From Sodalis sp. dw_96 (GTDB lineage: Bacteria > Pseudomonadota > Gammaproteobacteria > Enterobacterales > Enterobacteriaceae): a stretch of DNA of 64,000 bases. This document shows, piece by piece, positions 41,811 to 51,286 of this stretch. The stretch spans positions 1 to 64,000 of the forward strand of contig NZ_JAAVUT010000024.1 of assembly GCF_018449575.1 (NCBI RefSeq), read 5' to 3'. The notes under the pieces were generated by a model. That model was not told the DNA's origin. It was given only the letters and a program-made list of their open reading frames with translations, and did no database searches. Each line of letters begins with the position of its first letter. Position 1 is the stretch's first letter. Made by a program: the position numbers and the translations under genes.

Positions 41811-42896
41811 ATGACTGGCCATAGTCGCCCGGAGGTTCTTTATGTCAACAATATTGAACCCCAGGCACTCATATTGAATTTTAACCGGTACCCACCGGCT
41901 GGTTTTAAAGTCCGGATGTCAGAACAGGGACTGCCGTATTTTTCCACCCGGTTTGATTTATTGACCACGGTGGATAACGACGTGCGTACAAAACTACTTC
42001 GCTGGCCCGGGTCTGGTTTATGGCGCCGATTGCTCACTATCGATACTAATTTTATCGGCACCACCGTCAATGAATATTCCCCTTTTCCCGCCGATATGAC
42101 GCCACAGGCATTATCAGGATGGATTCAACGCCATTGCGCCGGCGATAAAAAAATCACCATTATTAAAGACGTACCGCAACATTCGCCTTTGCTGCAAGAG
42201 CAGGATAACCAGTATTCCCAAGCGTTGATCGCCGAATGCACCCGGCGGGGATTTATTCTGGTGGAAGGGCAGGCGTTAGCCTACGTGCCCATTGATTTCA
42301 ACAGTGTTGACGACTATTTGTCGCGCTTGTCCCATAGCCGCCGGCGTAATATCCGCCGGAAGCTGCGCAGCAGGCGGGATTTAAGGCTGGAAGTGTTGCA
42401 TACCGGGGATAATCGATTTCACGACGCCGGCTGGCGGCAACATCTTTATCAGCTTTATCAGGCGGTCTATAACCAAAGCGACATCCATTTCGATCTACTC
42501 AGCGCGGAATTTTTTGCCGGACTGCTATTGGACGCCGAGAGCGGCGGGCGGGTATTCTGCTACTGGCTGGGGCAAGAATTGGTGGGATATAATCTTTGTT
42601 ATCAACGGGGTGATAAGCTGATTGATAAATACATCGGTTTAAATTACCCGCTGGCATTAGAATATAATCTTTACGTGGTGAGCTGGTTTGCCAATCTGGA
42701 ATATGCCTTGGAAAACCGGTTGGGTTATTACGTGGCGGGCTGGACCGATCCTCAGATAAAGGCCGATCTCGGCGCTCAATTCACCTTTACCGTTCATCTG
42801 GCGTGGGTGCGTAATCCCCTGCTGCGCCGGATTTTAAACCGGTTTCGGCACTATTTTGAAAGCGATGCCCGTTGGCATCAGGATCAGCAATCATGA
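41811..42896 (+). CDS. GNAT/FemAB-like acyltransferase-fold protein
   Basis: 361 aa. The C-terminal half resembles the GNAT/FemAB aminoacyl- or acyltransferase fold: SHSRRRNIRRKLRSRRDLRL near residue 175, then YQLYQAVYNQSDIHFDLLSAEFF and GQELVGYNLCYQRGDKLIDKYIGL. The N-terminal 150 residues are unassigned. ATG 41811 has only a poor ribosome site. Its stop overlaps the next ATG (ATGA), so the two are coupled. It could acylate or condense an intermediate of the cluster. Confidence 0.7.
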   Translation: MTGHSRPEVLYVNNIEPQALILNFNRYPPAGFKVRMSEQGLPYFSTRFDLLTTVDNDVRTKLLRWPGSGLWRRLLTIDTNFIGTTVNEYSPFPADMTPQALSGWIQRHCAGDKKITIIKDVPQHSPLLQEQDNQYSQALIAECTRRGFILVEGQALAYVPIDFNSVDDYLSRLSHSRRRNIRRKLRSRRDLRLEVLHTGDNRFHDAGWRQHLYQLYQAVYNQSDIHFDLLSAEFFAGLLLDAESGGRVFCYWLGQELVGYNLCYQRGDKLIDKYIGLNYPLALEYNLYVVSWFANLEYALENRLGYYVAGWTDPQIKADLGAQFTFTVHLAWVRNPLLRRILNRFRHYFESDARWHQDQQS

Positions 42897-43840
42897 CCCA
42901 GCGCCGACCGCCGTTGATTTTGAATTTTGATGATTCCGTCGCGCCGGAAAGAGCGCTGAAAAAAGCGCCGATGGGAGCGCCGGCAGTAGTGCAAGCAGCA
43001 GGGCCGGTGAATATCGACGGCGCAGTTCAGATTCCCCTGCAAGACTGGCAGGAAAGCATCCGTTTCGGCTGCCGCTGGCCTACGTTCAGGCAACTCGCCG
43101 CCGCGCTGGAGCCACAGCTGGCCGGCGATTACGGCTGCGTATTCACCGGCAGCGGCGATTACCATCACCTGACGCATCTGTTGTTGCAGCGCTTGGCTAA
43201 GCAGCCGCCGTTTACCCTCGTGATTTGCGATAATCATCCGGATAATATGCGTTATCCTTTCGGTATCCACTGTGGATCCTGGGTTTATTGGGCCAGCCTG
43301 TTACCGCAAGTGGCTCATATTCATGTTTTGGGTATCGGTTCATCCGATATCGCCCTTGGCCATGCCTGGGAGAATCACTGGCGCCCATTGATGAGAAAAA
43401 AACTCACCTATTGGAATATTAATGTCGGCACCGGCTGGCTTAAGTGGCTGGGAGCAAAGGAAAGCAGCCGTCGTTATGCCGATGCCGATGGGTTAATGAC
43501 GGATTTTTTATCGCGCTTTCATCGCGACGGCGCGCAGCCGGTGTATCTTTCCATCGATAAAGATGTGCTGAGTCCGCAGGTAGTGAATACCAACTGGGAT
43601 CAGGGCTCCTTTGAGGAACGTCATTTAACCGATTTGATTGATGCCTGTCGAGGCCGGCTTATCGGCGCTGATATTACCGGCGAGGTCTCGATTTACCGCT
43701 ATCACAACCGCTTTAAGCGCTGGCTCAGTGCGGCGGACGGACAGCGGGAACCCTCGGTTGCCGAGGCTGTTGCCTGGCAGCAACGGCAAAATCTGTTGAA
43801 CCAGCGATTATTGGCACGGATCAACGACTGCTGGGATTAA
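42893..43840 (+). CDS. Arginase/agmatinase-fold protein
   Basis: 315 aa. Ureohydrolase-fold metal ligands are visible: GSGDYHHL near residue 90, CDNHPDNMRYPFG near 115 (DxHxD) and SIDKDVLSPQ near 220 (DxD). So a binuclear metal hydrolase on a guanidino or amide substrate is likely. Start ATG 42893 overlaps the preceding stop by 4 bp; 42872 is an alternative without ribosome site. Length and spacing differ from true arginase, so substrate is open. It ends overlapping the convergent PLP gene by 4 bp. Confidence 0.75.
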   Translation: MTQRRPPLILNFDDSVAPERALKKAPMGAPAVVQAAGPVNIDGAVQIPLQDWQESIRFGCRWPTFRQLAAALEPQLAGDYGCVFTGSGDYHHLTHLLLQRLAKQPPFTLVICDNHPDNMRYPFGIHCGSWVYWASLLPQVAHIHVLGIGSSDIALGHAWENHWRPLMRKKLTYWNINVGTGWLKWLGAKESSRRYADADGLMTDFLSRFHRDGAQPVYLSIDKDVLSPQVVNTNWDQGSFEERHLTDLIDACRGRLIGADITGEVSIYRYHNRFKRWLSAADGQREPSVAEAVAWQQRQNLLNQRLLARINDCWD

Positions 43841-45060
43841 CCCAGCGCGGCCTGCAACCGCGCCAGTATCGTGGCGAACATCCGATCGGAGAGCCAGGGA
43901 CTGTTGCTGATGGACAGGCCGCGGGTCGCCAGCGCTTGCGCGTTTGGAAAAGGACTTCCCGGTTGCAAAAAAGGCGTTACCGCCGGATAGCCCGCCAGGG
44001 TATGAATAAATAAGCGGGTAACGCCCAAACCCGAGGTCCACAGGCTATCCATTGCCGCATCCCGCGTTTTATTATCCGGCATCAGCAGCAGAATAAACGG
44101 CCAGGTGCCCTGCTTGCCCGGCGAATCCGTCACTACGCTGATACCGGTTACCTGTCTTAACAAAGCGACCCGAAGCAGGGCGCGTTCGCATCCCTGCTGG
44201 AGAAAACCGGGCAACCGCGCCAGCGCGCCGGCGGCGACCCGCCGGCGATAATGCCCAAGGGAGTGCAACGGGATATTTTTTATCTCGAAGTCATCCCCCA
44301 CCGCCGCGACCAGATCGCCACGGGACAGGGCGCGCCGCAGAGGTTTACCATAGACATAATACAGACCGCGGGGCCGGTAAAACGCCGTATATCCCCACAG
44401 TTCGACGGTGCGTCGCAGCTCCCAGCTCAAACTGAATTTCAAATCCTGCCGGCATTGCCGATGCAAGGCCTGATTGAGCTCGGGATCGCTGCTGAACAGC
44501 ACGCCGCCTTCCGCGGTGGTCAGCCCTTTTCCCAGGGCCATACTGAAAAAGCCGATATCCCCTTTAAGCCCTACGCTGCGGCCGTCGTCCAGCGCGCCCA
44601 TCCCCTGAGCGGCGTCCTCGATAATCGCCGCCCCGGCCTTAGCCGTTATAGCAAGTGCGCTGTCAACGTCGGCCACCCGGCCGGCAAGATGGGTCACCAA
44701 TACCGCCAGCGTGTGTTCATCGCACAGCGACGCCAACTGCCCGGCGTCCAGATCGATACCGCCGGGGGCCAGATCGCAGGGAACCACGCGCAAAGGCGGG
44801 CAAAAATGGACCGCCAGCGCTACCAGCGGGCAGGTATAAGCTGGGACAATCAAGGTTGTCCGGCCGGGCAAGCGCTGTTGTAACACCCGCAATGCCACGA
44901 TCAGGGCGGCGGTGCCGGAACAGGTCAACGCGGGCGGGGGAATCGCCAGATAACGAGCCAGGCCGGCTGCTAGGTTACCGGATAATGCCAGGAGATCGCG
45001 CCATTGTGCGGGTAACCCGGCGGTGGGCGGAATTTCCACCGGGGGAGGGAAATGGGTCAC
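43837..45060 (-). CDS. DegT/DnrJ/EryC1-type PLP aminotransferase
   Basis: 407 aa. Cofactor contacts: SGTAALIVALRVL near 48, IIEDAAQGMGALDDGRSVG near 146, and FFSMALGKGLTTAEGGVLF with the likely PLP Lys near 178. VPAYTCPLVALAVHF is the usual DegT segment. Sugar aminotransferases share this fold, but no sugar genes are near; the cluster suggests another amino acceptor. Last of the leftward unit; its start overlaps the stop of the upstream SMR gene by 4 bp. Confidence 0.8.
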   Translation of the reverse strand: MTHFPPPVEIPPTAGLPAQWRDLLALSGNLAAGLARYLAIPPPALTCSGTAALIVALRVLQQRLPGRTTLIVPAYTCPLVALAVHFCPPLRVVPCDLAPGGIDLDAGQLASLCDEHTLAVLVTHLAGRVADVDSALAITAKAGAAIIEDAAQGMGALDDGRSVGLKGDIGFFSMALGKGLTTAEGGVLFSSDPELNQALHRQCRQDLKFSLSWELRRTVELWGYTAFYRPRGLYYVYGKPLRRALSRGDLVAAVGDDFEIKNIPLHSLGHYRRRVAAGALARLPGFLQQGCERALLRVALLRQVTGISVVTDSPGKQGTWPFILLLMPDNKTRDAAMDSLWTSGLGVTRLFIHTLAGYPAVTPFLQPGSPFPNAQALATRGLSISNSPWLSDRMFATILARLQAALG

Positions 45061-45434
45061 GAAACGGCGGTCTCGCCTTTGGCCAGACAGAGGATGCCGG
45101 ATAATATCAGCAGGCCGCCGATGACCTTTACCGGATTGAGCTGGTCGTCAAATAACCAGACGGACACTAGGGTGACGCTGATAATTTCCAGATGCGACGC
45201 GGCGAAGGCCGGCCCCACCGGGGCATATTTCAACAGGGTCATCCAGGTAAAAAAAGCGCCGATATAACCGACAAAGGCGCCGTAAATCCAGGGGTGGCCG
45301 AAAACGCGGACCAGCCACTGAACGTCCAACATCAGCGGCGCGGCGTGCAGCGAGGCATATTTAAAGCTTACCTGGGCCAGGGTATCGAACAGCATCAGCG
45401 CCAGGAAGCCAAACACATAAAAGCGTTTCATCAT
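45057..45434 (-). CDS. EamA/SMR-type small transporter subunit (second of pair)
   Basis: 125 aa, four transmembrane helices, one half of a DMT transporter like ArnE/ArnF or EmrE. LAQVSFKYASLH (helix 1) and PVGPAFAASHLEIISVTLVSVWLFD (helix 3) are typical. Overlaps both neighbours by 4 bp. Probably pairs with the 45431-45787 product to export the cluster's product or intermediate. Confidence 0.8.
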   Translation of the reverse strand: MMKRFYVFGFLALMLFDTLAQVSFKYASLHAAPLMLDVQWLVRVFGHPWIYGAFVGYIGAFFTWMTLLKYAPVGPAFAASHLEIISVTLVSVWLFDDQLNPVKVIGGLLILSGILCLAKGETAVS

Positions 45435-45787
45435 TCAATACCTACCACTAAAACACCGCAGGCGATGAGCAAAATGCCAATCAGCCGCCATTTACTCAGG
45501 CTCTCTTTAAACCAAATGCGGCCGACCACCATGATAGCCACAATGTTGATTGAGCCCAGCATGACCCCCACGGACAGCGGCACCAGCGACAAAAAGGCCA
45601 GCCACAGCAGAAATTCAAATACATAGCTGAAAATACCAACCCAAATCCATTTATGAGTCAGCATATGGCGCCAATGGGCCATGCCGGAATAGGGGGTGCC
45701 GGATAACGCGGCGGCTTTGAACGCCAGCTGGCCCACCGTATCCACCAACACATTCAGTACCCACAAAAGAAGGGTTAATTGGCTCAT
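45431..45787 (-). CDS. EamA/SMR-type small transporter subunit (first of pair)
   Basis: 118 aa, four transmembrane helices. WVLNVLVDTVGQLAFKAAAL and PLSVGVMLGSINIVAIMVVGRIWFKE follow the SMR pattern, but residues differ from the partner, consistent with an asymmetric heterodimer. Stop and next start overlap (ATGA). Confidence 0.8.
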   Translation of the reverse strand: MSQLTLLLWVLNVLVDTVGQLAFKAAALSGTPYSGMAHWRHMLTHKWIWVGIFSYVFEFLLWLAFLSLVPLSVGVMLGSINIVAIMVVGRIWFKESLSKWRLIGILLIACGVLVVGIE

Positions 45788-45809
45788 GACCTGGTCTTGT
45801 ATCCCTTTG

Positions 45810-46703
45810 TCATGCGCTTTGCATCGTCGAGTTCAGCCCTCTTTGCAGGCCCGGGGTATTAAGCGAGCTGTCGCCGGTACGATCCGTCTGCGGGACGTTT
45901 TGCTGCATGAAGGTGATGGAACGGGACACCAGCTCTCGCCGGTCGTTGTCAATCGTGATCATATGGTAGCTGTTTTTCAGTAATACCATTTTCACCGGTC
46001 CGCTAACGTTATCACGCACCAGCTCGCCGTTACGGCGATGGGCGATATCGTCATTTTCCGCATGCAGAACCAGACAAGGGGAAGTGATTTTAGGCAAGGA
46101 CTGGCGCACGTTCCGCGTCAGATAAACCAGCTGGCTCAAAGAAGGCCAGGGATTACCCGCCAGACCGGCCGCGCCGCTGTCGCCGCTTAACATGCTTTGG
46201 GAAACCTTGCGGCGCAACTGCTCGTTGCGGATCCCATAGGGCGGCTCTTCGTTAAAGATGCGGCCGCGGCCGAGATGCAGAATGTCCACCAGGGTCAAAA
46301 AACACGGCGCCAGCATCCGCGATATTAGCGGAACCGTCCAGCCGTCGAAGCGGAACGTCGCGCCGTACACCAATACGCCCTGGGTACGCTCTGGAAAATC
46401 GGCGGCATATTTCAGCGCCAGCACCGCACCCATCGACAAACCGCCGACATAAAGATAATCAACCTGTGAGCGCAGCTTATCAGCGGCGTCGACGACGCTT
46501 TGATACCAGTCTTTCCAATTGGTGGCGATAAGATCATCCACATCGCCGCAGTGGCCGGCCAGCTGCATGCCGTAGACGGTAAAACCCGCCCGGTTGAATT
46601 CTCGCCCCACGCCCCGCATTTCGGTGGGGGTGCCGGTCAGGCCATGAATCAACAGAACGCCGATATTGCCGCCTTCCAGCAAAAAATCATGATGGTTGAT
46701 CAC
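45810..46703 (-). CDS. Alpha/beta hydrolase (carboxylesterase type)
   Basis: 297 aa. Oxyanion HGLTGTPTEMRG near 19, nucleophile elbow GLSMGAV near residue 93 (Ser), Asp in LHAENDDIAHRR near 219 and His in KNSYHMITIDND near 247. Resembles Est30-type esterases and monoglyceride lipases. The last 35 residues are low-complexity. ATG at 46703 overlaps the HAD gene by 17 bp. Could release or activate the cluster's product by ester or thioester hydrolysis. Confidence 0.82.
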   Translation of the reverse strand: MINHHDFLLEGGNIGVLLIHGLTGTPTEMRGVGREFNRAGFTVYGMQLAGHCGDVDDLIATNWKDWYQSVVDAADKLRSQVDYLYVGGLSMGAVLALKYAADFPERTQGVLVYGATFRFDGWTVPLISRMLAPCFLTLVDILHLGRGRIFNEEPPYGIRNEQLRRKVSQSMLSGDSGAAGLAGNPWPSLSQLVYLTRNVRQSLPKITSPCLVLHAENDDIAHRRNGELVRDNVSGPVKMVLLKNSYHMITIDNDRRELVSRSITFMQQNVPQTDRTGDSSLNTPGLQRGLNSTMQSA

Positions 46704-47433
46704 ACATCCCCCGGATTATCAGCTGCTCGACTGGCGCCAGGTAGGCGCTTTCCCGCTGTTGTAATAAACGCTCCAGCTCGGCGGATGCCTGGGAAAAATC
46801 CTTGATGGCGGTAAAAGGAACGCCCATTTTGCTGCATTCGGCCACCAGACTGCCTTTGGCGAAAACATGATCGGCAATTTGCGAGACGCAAAAATCGGAA
46901 CGTCCGTCGCCAATCATCAGGAATTTATCCGGCGCCACGGTTTTGGCGACACCGCATTTACATACGCCGCTGGCTTTCAGGCAATTGGCGTTATGGTAAG
47001 GGAAGTCCAACGCCCAGCGCCGCTCGCTCACCTGCCGTAAACGGTTGGCAATCACCGGAATACCGCTAATGCCGTTGGCCTGCAGGATATGGTTAATGGC
47101 GTAGTCCAGCCCGTCGCTGACGATATGCAACGGTACGTTTTGCCGGCGGGCATAAAGCGCGAATTCGGCAAACCCCGGATCGATGGCCAGATTGGAAAGG
47201 CATGCATTCAGCTCAAGCCGGGAGGTATCCAACAGGGCGATTTGTCCCGCCATGCATTCCCGCGAGCCTATATCGCCGTCTTCCCATTGTTGTTCCAGCG
47301 CTTGCCAGCCCGGCATACCAAATGCATCCAATAAGGTGTCAGTGACGTCTTTGAAACTGATGGTTCCGTCAAAGTCACACAACACCGTCCATGACGGTAA
47401 TCGCGGGGTTGATTGAATGGATCTTATTGCCAT
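46687..47433 (-). CDS. HAD-IB phosphatase, MtnX-like
   Basis: 248 aa. HAD motif I LCDFDGTISFKDVTDTLLD, motif II HIVSDGLDYAINHIL, motif IV MIGDGRSDFCVSQIAD. Family MtnX/phosphoserine-phosphatase-like (2,3-diketo-5-methylthiopentyl-1-phosphate or phosphoserine type). A Cys-rich KASGVCKCGVAK precedes motif IV. Start ATG 47433 (MAIRSIQSTP) chosen; a much longer frame to 47622 encodes an unlikely leader. First gene of the leftward unit. Confidence 0.75.
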   Translation of the reverse strand: MAIRSIQSTPRLPSWTVLCDFDGTISFKDVTDTLLDAFGMPGWQALEQQWEDGDIGSRECMAGQIALLDTSRLELNACLSNLAIDPGFAEFALYARRQNVPLHIVSDGLDYAINHILQANGISGIPVIANRLRQVSERRWALDFPYHNANCLKASGVCKCGVAKTVAPDKFLMIGDGRSDFCVSQIADHVFAKGSLVAECSKMGVPFTAIKDFSQASAELERLLQQRESAYLAPVEQLIIRGMCDQPS

Positions 47434-47677
47434 ATATACAGCTATTAGCTCTGAAAGGAAGACGGTGATAAAAAAGAGCCACTCAGCCCCGGGAGCGATG
47501 AGGAGCCTGCATTCATTGAAACTCAGCGGATGGCGGGTATTGTACCTTAATAATAATAAATAGTTTATAAACGAAGTGATGGGATAAATAATATTATGAA
47601 TGTAAAATCTAGTTGTTATCAATTGGTTGATTGTAAATAATTTTTTGTTAAAAAATAACTCTTTTACCCCTTCAAAC

Positions 47678-48418
47678 TTAAAAATTGTAGTTTATGCCCA
47701 CAGAAAACGCATAAGTTTCATCCCGATCGACCATAGGACTGTCACGAACCTCTGAAGGCAGGAAATTCCCCCGAGCGCTGGCATAGGTATCCCACTGTGG
47801 GGAGAATTTATAATCGGCGGTCAGGGAAACATAAGGGGTTATATTTGCCGACGGGCGATATTCGCTCAGGCCGCTGCGGCGGGATTCCATGGATGATACG
47901 CCGTAATAGTAGCGCGTTTGCTGGCCATTGGCCCCATCCACGCCTAACTCAGGTATCACTGTCAGCATGCCCAATTGCACCTGATTCAGGTAGGAAATAT
48001 TGGCCAAAACACCCTGGCTGTTATTCAGAATATCCCCCGCCAGCTGGACATGAATCGCCCCTATCGGAGTGGTGCGCTGATAGCTTATACCGGACATCAC
48101 CGTGGACCGGCGATCGCTGAGCCGGCGCATCGCCGCGTCGCTGCCCCGCCGGGCTTTATATTGCTGATCGAGGTAAAAAACTTTAAGTTTCAGCTCATTG
48201 ACATCATCGTTTATCAGATATCGCCCGGCATCGTCCCCCTGGATATACCAGGTATCGTCGTCGTAGTTAACTACCGGCCATATCGAGTAATCGTCTCTGT
48301 TCACCTTATAGGGCGAAGTGGATAAAAAACCCCCTGCTCCCAGAGCGATATCCGCCGCCTGGCCGTATATGGGGGCCAATAAAACCAAGGAAATTATGAT
48401 GTATGTATGCGATTTCAT
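47678..48418 (-). CDS. MipA/OmpV-family outer-membrane protein
   Basis: 246 aa. Signal peptide 1-21 ending YGQAA before DIALGAGGFL. Beta-barrel pattern of alternating strands with C-terminal ..AFSVGINYNF, a typical OMP end for BAM recognition. MipA/OmpV proteins interact with murein synthesis or serve as antigens in other species. Not clearly linked to neighbours. Confidence 0.85.
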   Translation of the reverse strand: MKSHTYIIISLVLLAPIYGQAADIALGAGGFLSTSPYKVNRDDYSIWPVVNYDDDTWYIQGDDAGRYLINDDVNELKLKVFYLDQQYKARRGSDAAMRRLSDRRSTVMSGISYQRTTPIGAIHVQLAGDILNNSQGVLANISYLNQVQLGMLTVIPELGVDGANGQQTRYYYGVSSMESRRSGLSEYRPSANITPYVSLTADYKFSPQWDTYASARGNFLPSEVRDSPMVDRDETYAFSVGINYNF

Positions 48419-48619
48419 CGTATGATTATGGTTGAATTCTAATGATAAGTATTACTACAATGTGCTGGCGCAACAAATACGCCAACGCGCTTCCCGCAGG
48501 TCTGTGATTCACTCCCCCAGGCGTCCATGTCCTGAAGCGAAGAACGGCCTATTTTGTCTTCACGCGACGGCCATTCATAAGAGATTTACATTTCTATTCA
48601 ATTCAGCTTCGGAATAGAT

Positions 48620-49519
48620 TTAACGTCGCTTTTGCGCCACGCGATGGATAAGATCGTCCAGCCGGGACAAGAACAGCGCAAGAATCGGTGACTGGTTTGA
48701 TCGGCTGTAACCCACCACCAGATCAATCCTCGGCGCTTCGCCGGCCAGGGGACGGCTGACCACTGACCAAGGCATCAGGTTCTCGACGTAGGCGGGGATC
48801 AGCGTCAAGCCCCGGGTCGATGCCACCAGAGACATGACCTTGGCGGGATTATCCACCTTCTGGGCCGGCGTTATTCGCACCCCGGCGCGTTCAAGGTAAT
48901 CCTCGATGGCGGCGCGCAGCACGACTGCCTTATCCGCCATACCGATAAAAGGGTGTTGGGCAAGCTCTTGCGGCGAGATGCAATCCCGGGCCGTCAACGG
49001 GTGATCGCTGGGCATCAGCACCACCAAGGGTTCGGAATCCACTACTCGATAGGTGAGATCGACATCGGGCTCGGCGCGCAGGAACGCCAGATCTAGCTTG
49101 CCTTTGGCCAGCGCTTCGGCGAGGTCGGGAGAATAGTCGCTGGAAACGGTGATATCAATGTTAGGTAATTCGTCGCGCAAGATGTGCATGGCTTCGGGCA
49201 GCCACTTCATTTCCTGGCCGGTAAGAAAGCCCAGCACCAAACGCTGCTTGGAGGGCTCCGCCGCCCTGCGGGCCGCTTCAACCGCGGCATCCACCTGATT
49301 CATCGCCAGCCGTGCGTGGTCGATAAAGGCGCGCCCGGCGACGGTCAGCTCTACGCCGCGGGGACCGCGTATCAACAGCGCTACCCCAACCTGCTCCTCC
49401 AGATCCCGTATTTGCCTGCTCAGCGATGGCTGGGATGTGTGCAGCCTTTTTCCGGCCGCGACGGTAAGGCTCCCGGTCTCGGCGACGGCGATAAAATAGC
49501 GAAGATGGCGCAGTTCCAT
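48620..49519 (-). CDS. LysR-family transcriptional regulator
   Basis: 299 aa. N-terminal HTH LRYFIAVAETGSLTVAAGKR with LHTSQPSLSRQIRDLEEQVG; effector domain after residue 90. Divergent from the SDR-GST pair, separated by 198 bp, the usual arrangement for a LysR regulator of that unit. Ligand unknown. Confidence 0.9.
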   Translation of the reverse strand: MELRHLRYFIAVAETGSLTVAAGKRLHTSQPSLSRQIRDLEEQVGVALLIRGPRGVELTVAGRAFIDHARLAMNQVDAAVEAARRAAEPSKQRLVLGFLTGQEMKWLPEAMHILRDELPNIDITVSSDYSPDLAEALAKGKLDLAFLRAEPDVDLTYRVVDSEPLVVLMPSDHPLTARDCISPQELAQHPFIGMADKAVVLRAAIEDYLERAGVRITPAQKVDNPAKVMSLVASTRGLTLIPAYVENLMPWSVVSRPLAGEAPRIDLVVGYSRSNQSPILALFLSRLDDLIHRVAQKRR

Positions 49520-49717
49520 AGGCTTCCTTCAATTTTTCACTGTCACGGGTCCCATGCTTTTCAGGCATGCCTACCAGCTTATAAAGTCTTTTTCAGTATC
49601 ATCGATACGGCCTAGATTGCTCTCTAGGGCGGCGTTGAAGACATTTCACTCTCTTCAGGCCGCGGGTCGGCGGGGCGTTGCTCCATCCATTTCAACTATA
49701 CCACCGGGAGTCTGATA

Positions 49718-50464
49718 ATGAACAATCTCACTGGCAAAACGGCGCTGGTTACCGGCGCGTCACGGGGAATCGGTCGGGCAAGCGCGCTGGCGTTGGCACA
49801 TGCCGGCGCCCAGGTCCTGGTGCATTACAGCAGCGGCGGTCAGGAAGCGGAGGCTATTGTCGCCGAGATCCGCCTGGGGGGTGGCAAAGCCGAGAAGCTG
49901 GCGGCCGATCTGGCGGCGGCGAACGGACCGCACGAACTGGCCCGTCGCGTTCGGGATATTATCGGCGGCAGATTGGATATCCTGGTGGCCAACGCGGGCA
50001 TATCCAGGGCCGCTACCATCGAGGATACCACCGTGGAGGATTTTGACGCCCTGTTCGCGGTGAATGTACGCGCGCCCTATTTTCTGGTGCAACAGCTTCT
50101 GCCGGTGATGTGCCAGGGCAGCAGTATCATCCTGCTGTCGTCCCTCGCCGCCCATGCCAGCGTCGGGACGCTTTCCGCCTACGCCGCCACCAAAGGCGCC
50201 ATAGATACGCTGGTTAAGCACTTCGCCGCCGCCCTCGGGGAGCGCGGTATCCGCGTGAATGCCGTGGCCCCCGGCGTGGTGCCCACCGATATGTCCAGTT
50301 TTGCCAAGACTGATGCCGGGCGTGATTTCACGCTGGATATGCAGGCCATCAAACGCATGGCTCAACCTGATGATATCGGCGCGGCCGTGGCCTTTCTGGC
50401 GTCCGATGACGCCCGCTGGATTACCGGAGATACGTTGCGCGTGGACGGCGGCTCGAAGCTTTGA
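49718..50464 (+). CDS. Short-chain dehydrogenase/reductase
   Basis: 248 aa, classical SDR. NAD(P) motif TGASRGIG near residues 13-20, NAG (VANAGIS) near 91, catalytic Ser near 141 and YAATKGA (Tyr-X3-Lys, Tyr near 155). FabG-like. ATG 49718 preceded by GGGAGTCTGATA. Cofactor NADP is suggested by basic residues in the N-terminal loop. Substrate unknown; GST 73 bp downstream may be cotranscribed. Confidence 0.9.
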   Translation: MNNLTGKTALVTGASRGIGRASALALAHAGAQVLVHYSSGGQEAEAIVAEIRLGGGKAEKLAADLAAANGPHELARRVRDIIGGRLDILVANAGISRAATIEDTTVEDFDALFAVNVRAPYFLVQQLLPVMCQGSSIILLSSLAAHASVGTLSAYAATKGAIDTLVKHFAAALGERGIRVNAVAPGVVPTDMSSFAKTDAGRDFTLDMQAIKRMAQPDDIGAAVAFLASDDARWITGDTLRVDGGSKL

Positions 50465-50537
50465 GGCCGTTCCCGACCATGCCTGTTAGGTGTCAATGTT
50501 TATTGAAAACGTCTTTCGCACCACATCAGGAGACATC

Positions 50538-51170
50538 ATGAAACTCTACCAATCCGCTTCATCGCCCAATTCCCGCCGTGTTCGCATTTTCCTGGCGGAA
50601 AAGGGCATCCAATTAGACGTTATACCGGTGAATCTCGGCGCCAAGGAGCAGTTTGGCGCTGATTATCGCGCCATTAACCCGCGCCTGCAGGTGCCGACGC
50701 TGGTGCTCGATGACGGCACATCCATCGCGGAAGTCCCGGCCATCTGGCGCTATCTTGAAGAGACTCATCCGGCGACGCCTTTGCTGGGATCGTCAGCAAA
50801 AGAGAGGGCGCTTATTACCATGTGGGAGCGCCGCGTGGAACTTGACGGCTTCGCCGCCGTGATGGAAGCCGTGCGCAATACCGTGCCGGGTCTTAAAGGA
50901 CGGGCGCTGTCCGGACCCTATGATTACGAACAGCTCCCCGCTCTGGCTGAGCGCAGCGTATTGCGGGTTAAGAATTTTTATGTCGACCTAGAGGATCGCC
51001 TGGCCCAAACGCCGTTCGTTGCCGGAGAAGTCTTCTCCGTCGCCGACATTACGGCCCTGGTCACCGTGGATTTTGCCACCGGCGGTATCAAGCTGCCTGT
51101 TCCCGATGGTTGCCCGGCGCTGAAGCGTTGGTATGAATCGATTTCCTCGCGTTCAAGCGCCGGTGCTTGA
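50538..51170 (+). CDS. Glutathione S-transferase
   Basis: 210 aa. Thioredoxin-fold N-terminus MKLYQSASSPNSRRVRIFLAEKG with the SNAIL-type contact DGTSIAEVPAIWRYLEE, then the helical GST C-terminal domain (PFVAGEVFSVADITALV). Start ATG 50538 with CAGGAGACATC. Conjugation or reduction of an electrophile, likely together with the adjacent SDR. Confidence 0.9.
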   Translation: MKLYQSASSPNSRRVRIFLAEKGIQLDVIPVNLGAKEQFGADYRAINPRLQVPTLVLDDGTSIAEVPAIWRYLEETHPATPLLGSSAKERALITMWERRVELDGFAAVMEAVRNTVPGLKGRALSGPYDYEQLPALAERSVLRVKNFYVDLEDRLAQTPFVAGEVFSVADITALVTVDFATGGIKLPVPDGCPALKRWYESISSRSSAGA

Positions 51171-51286
51171 TGTAGATTACGGATGGGAGCATTCAACAGA
51201 CCGCGGGCGGCGGGTTCAATCATAGGGCGAGCTTTTTTTATCCCGCCCCGGCGGGAAAGGATCCGCCTGTCATTGTGAGCCCCGCT

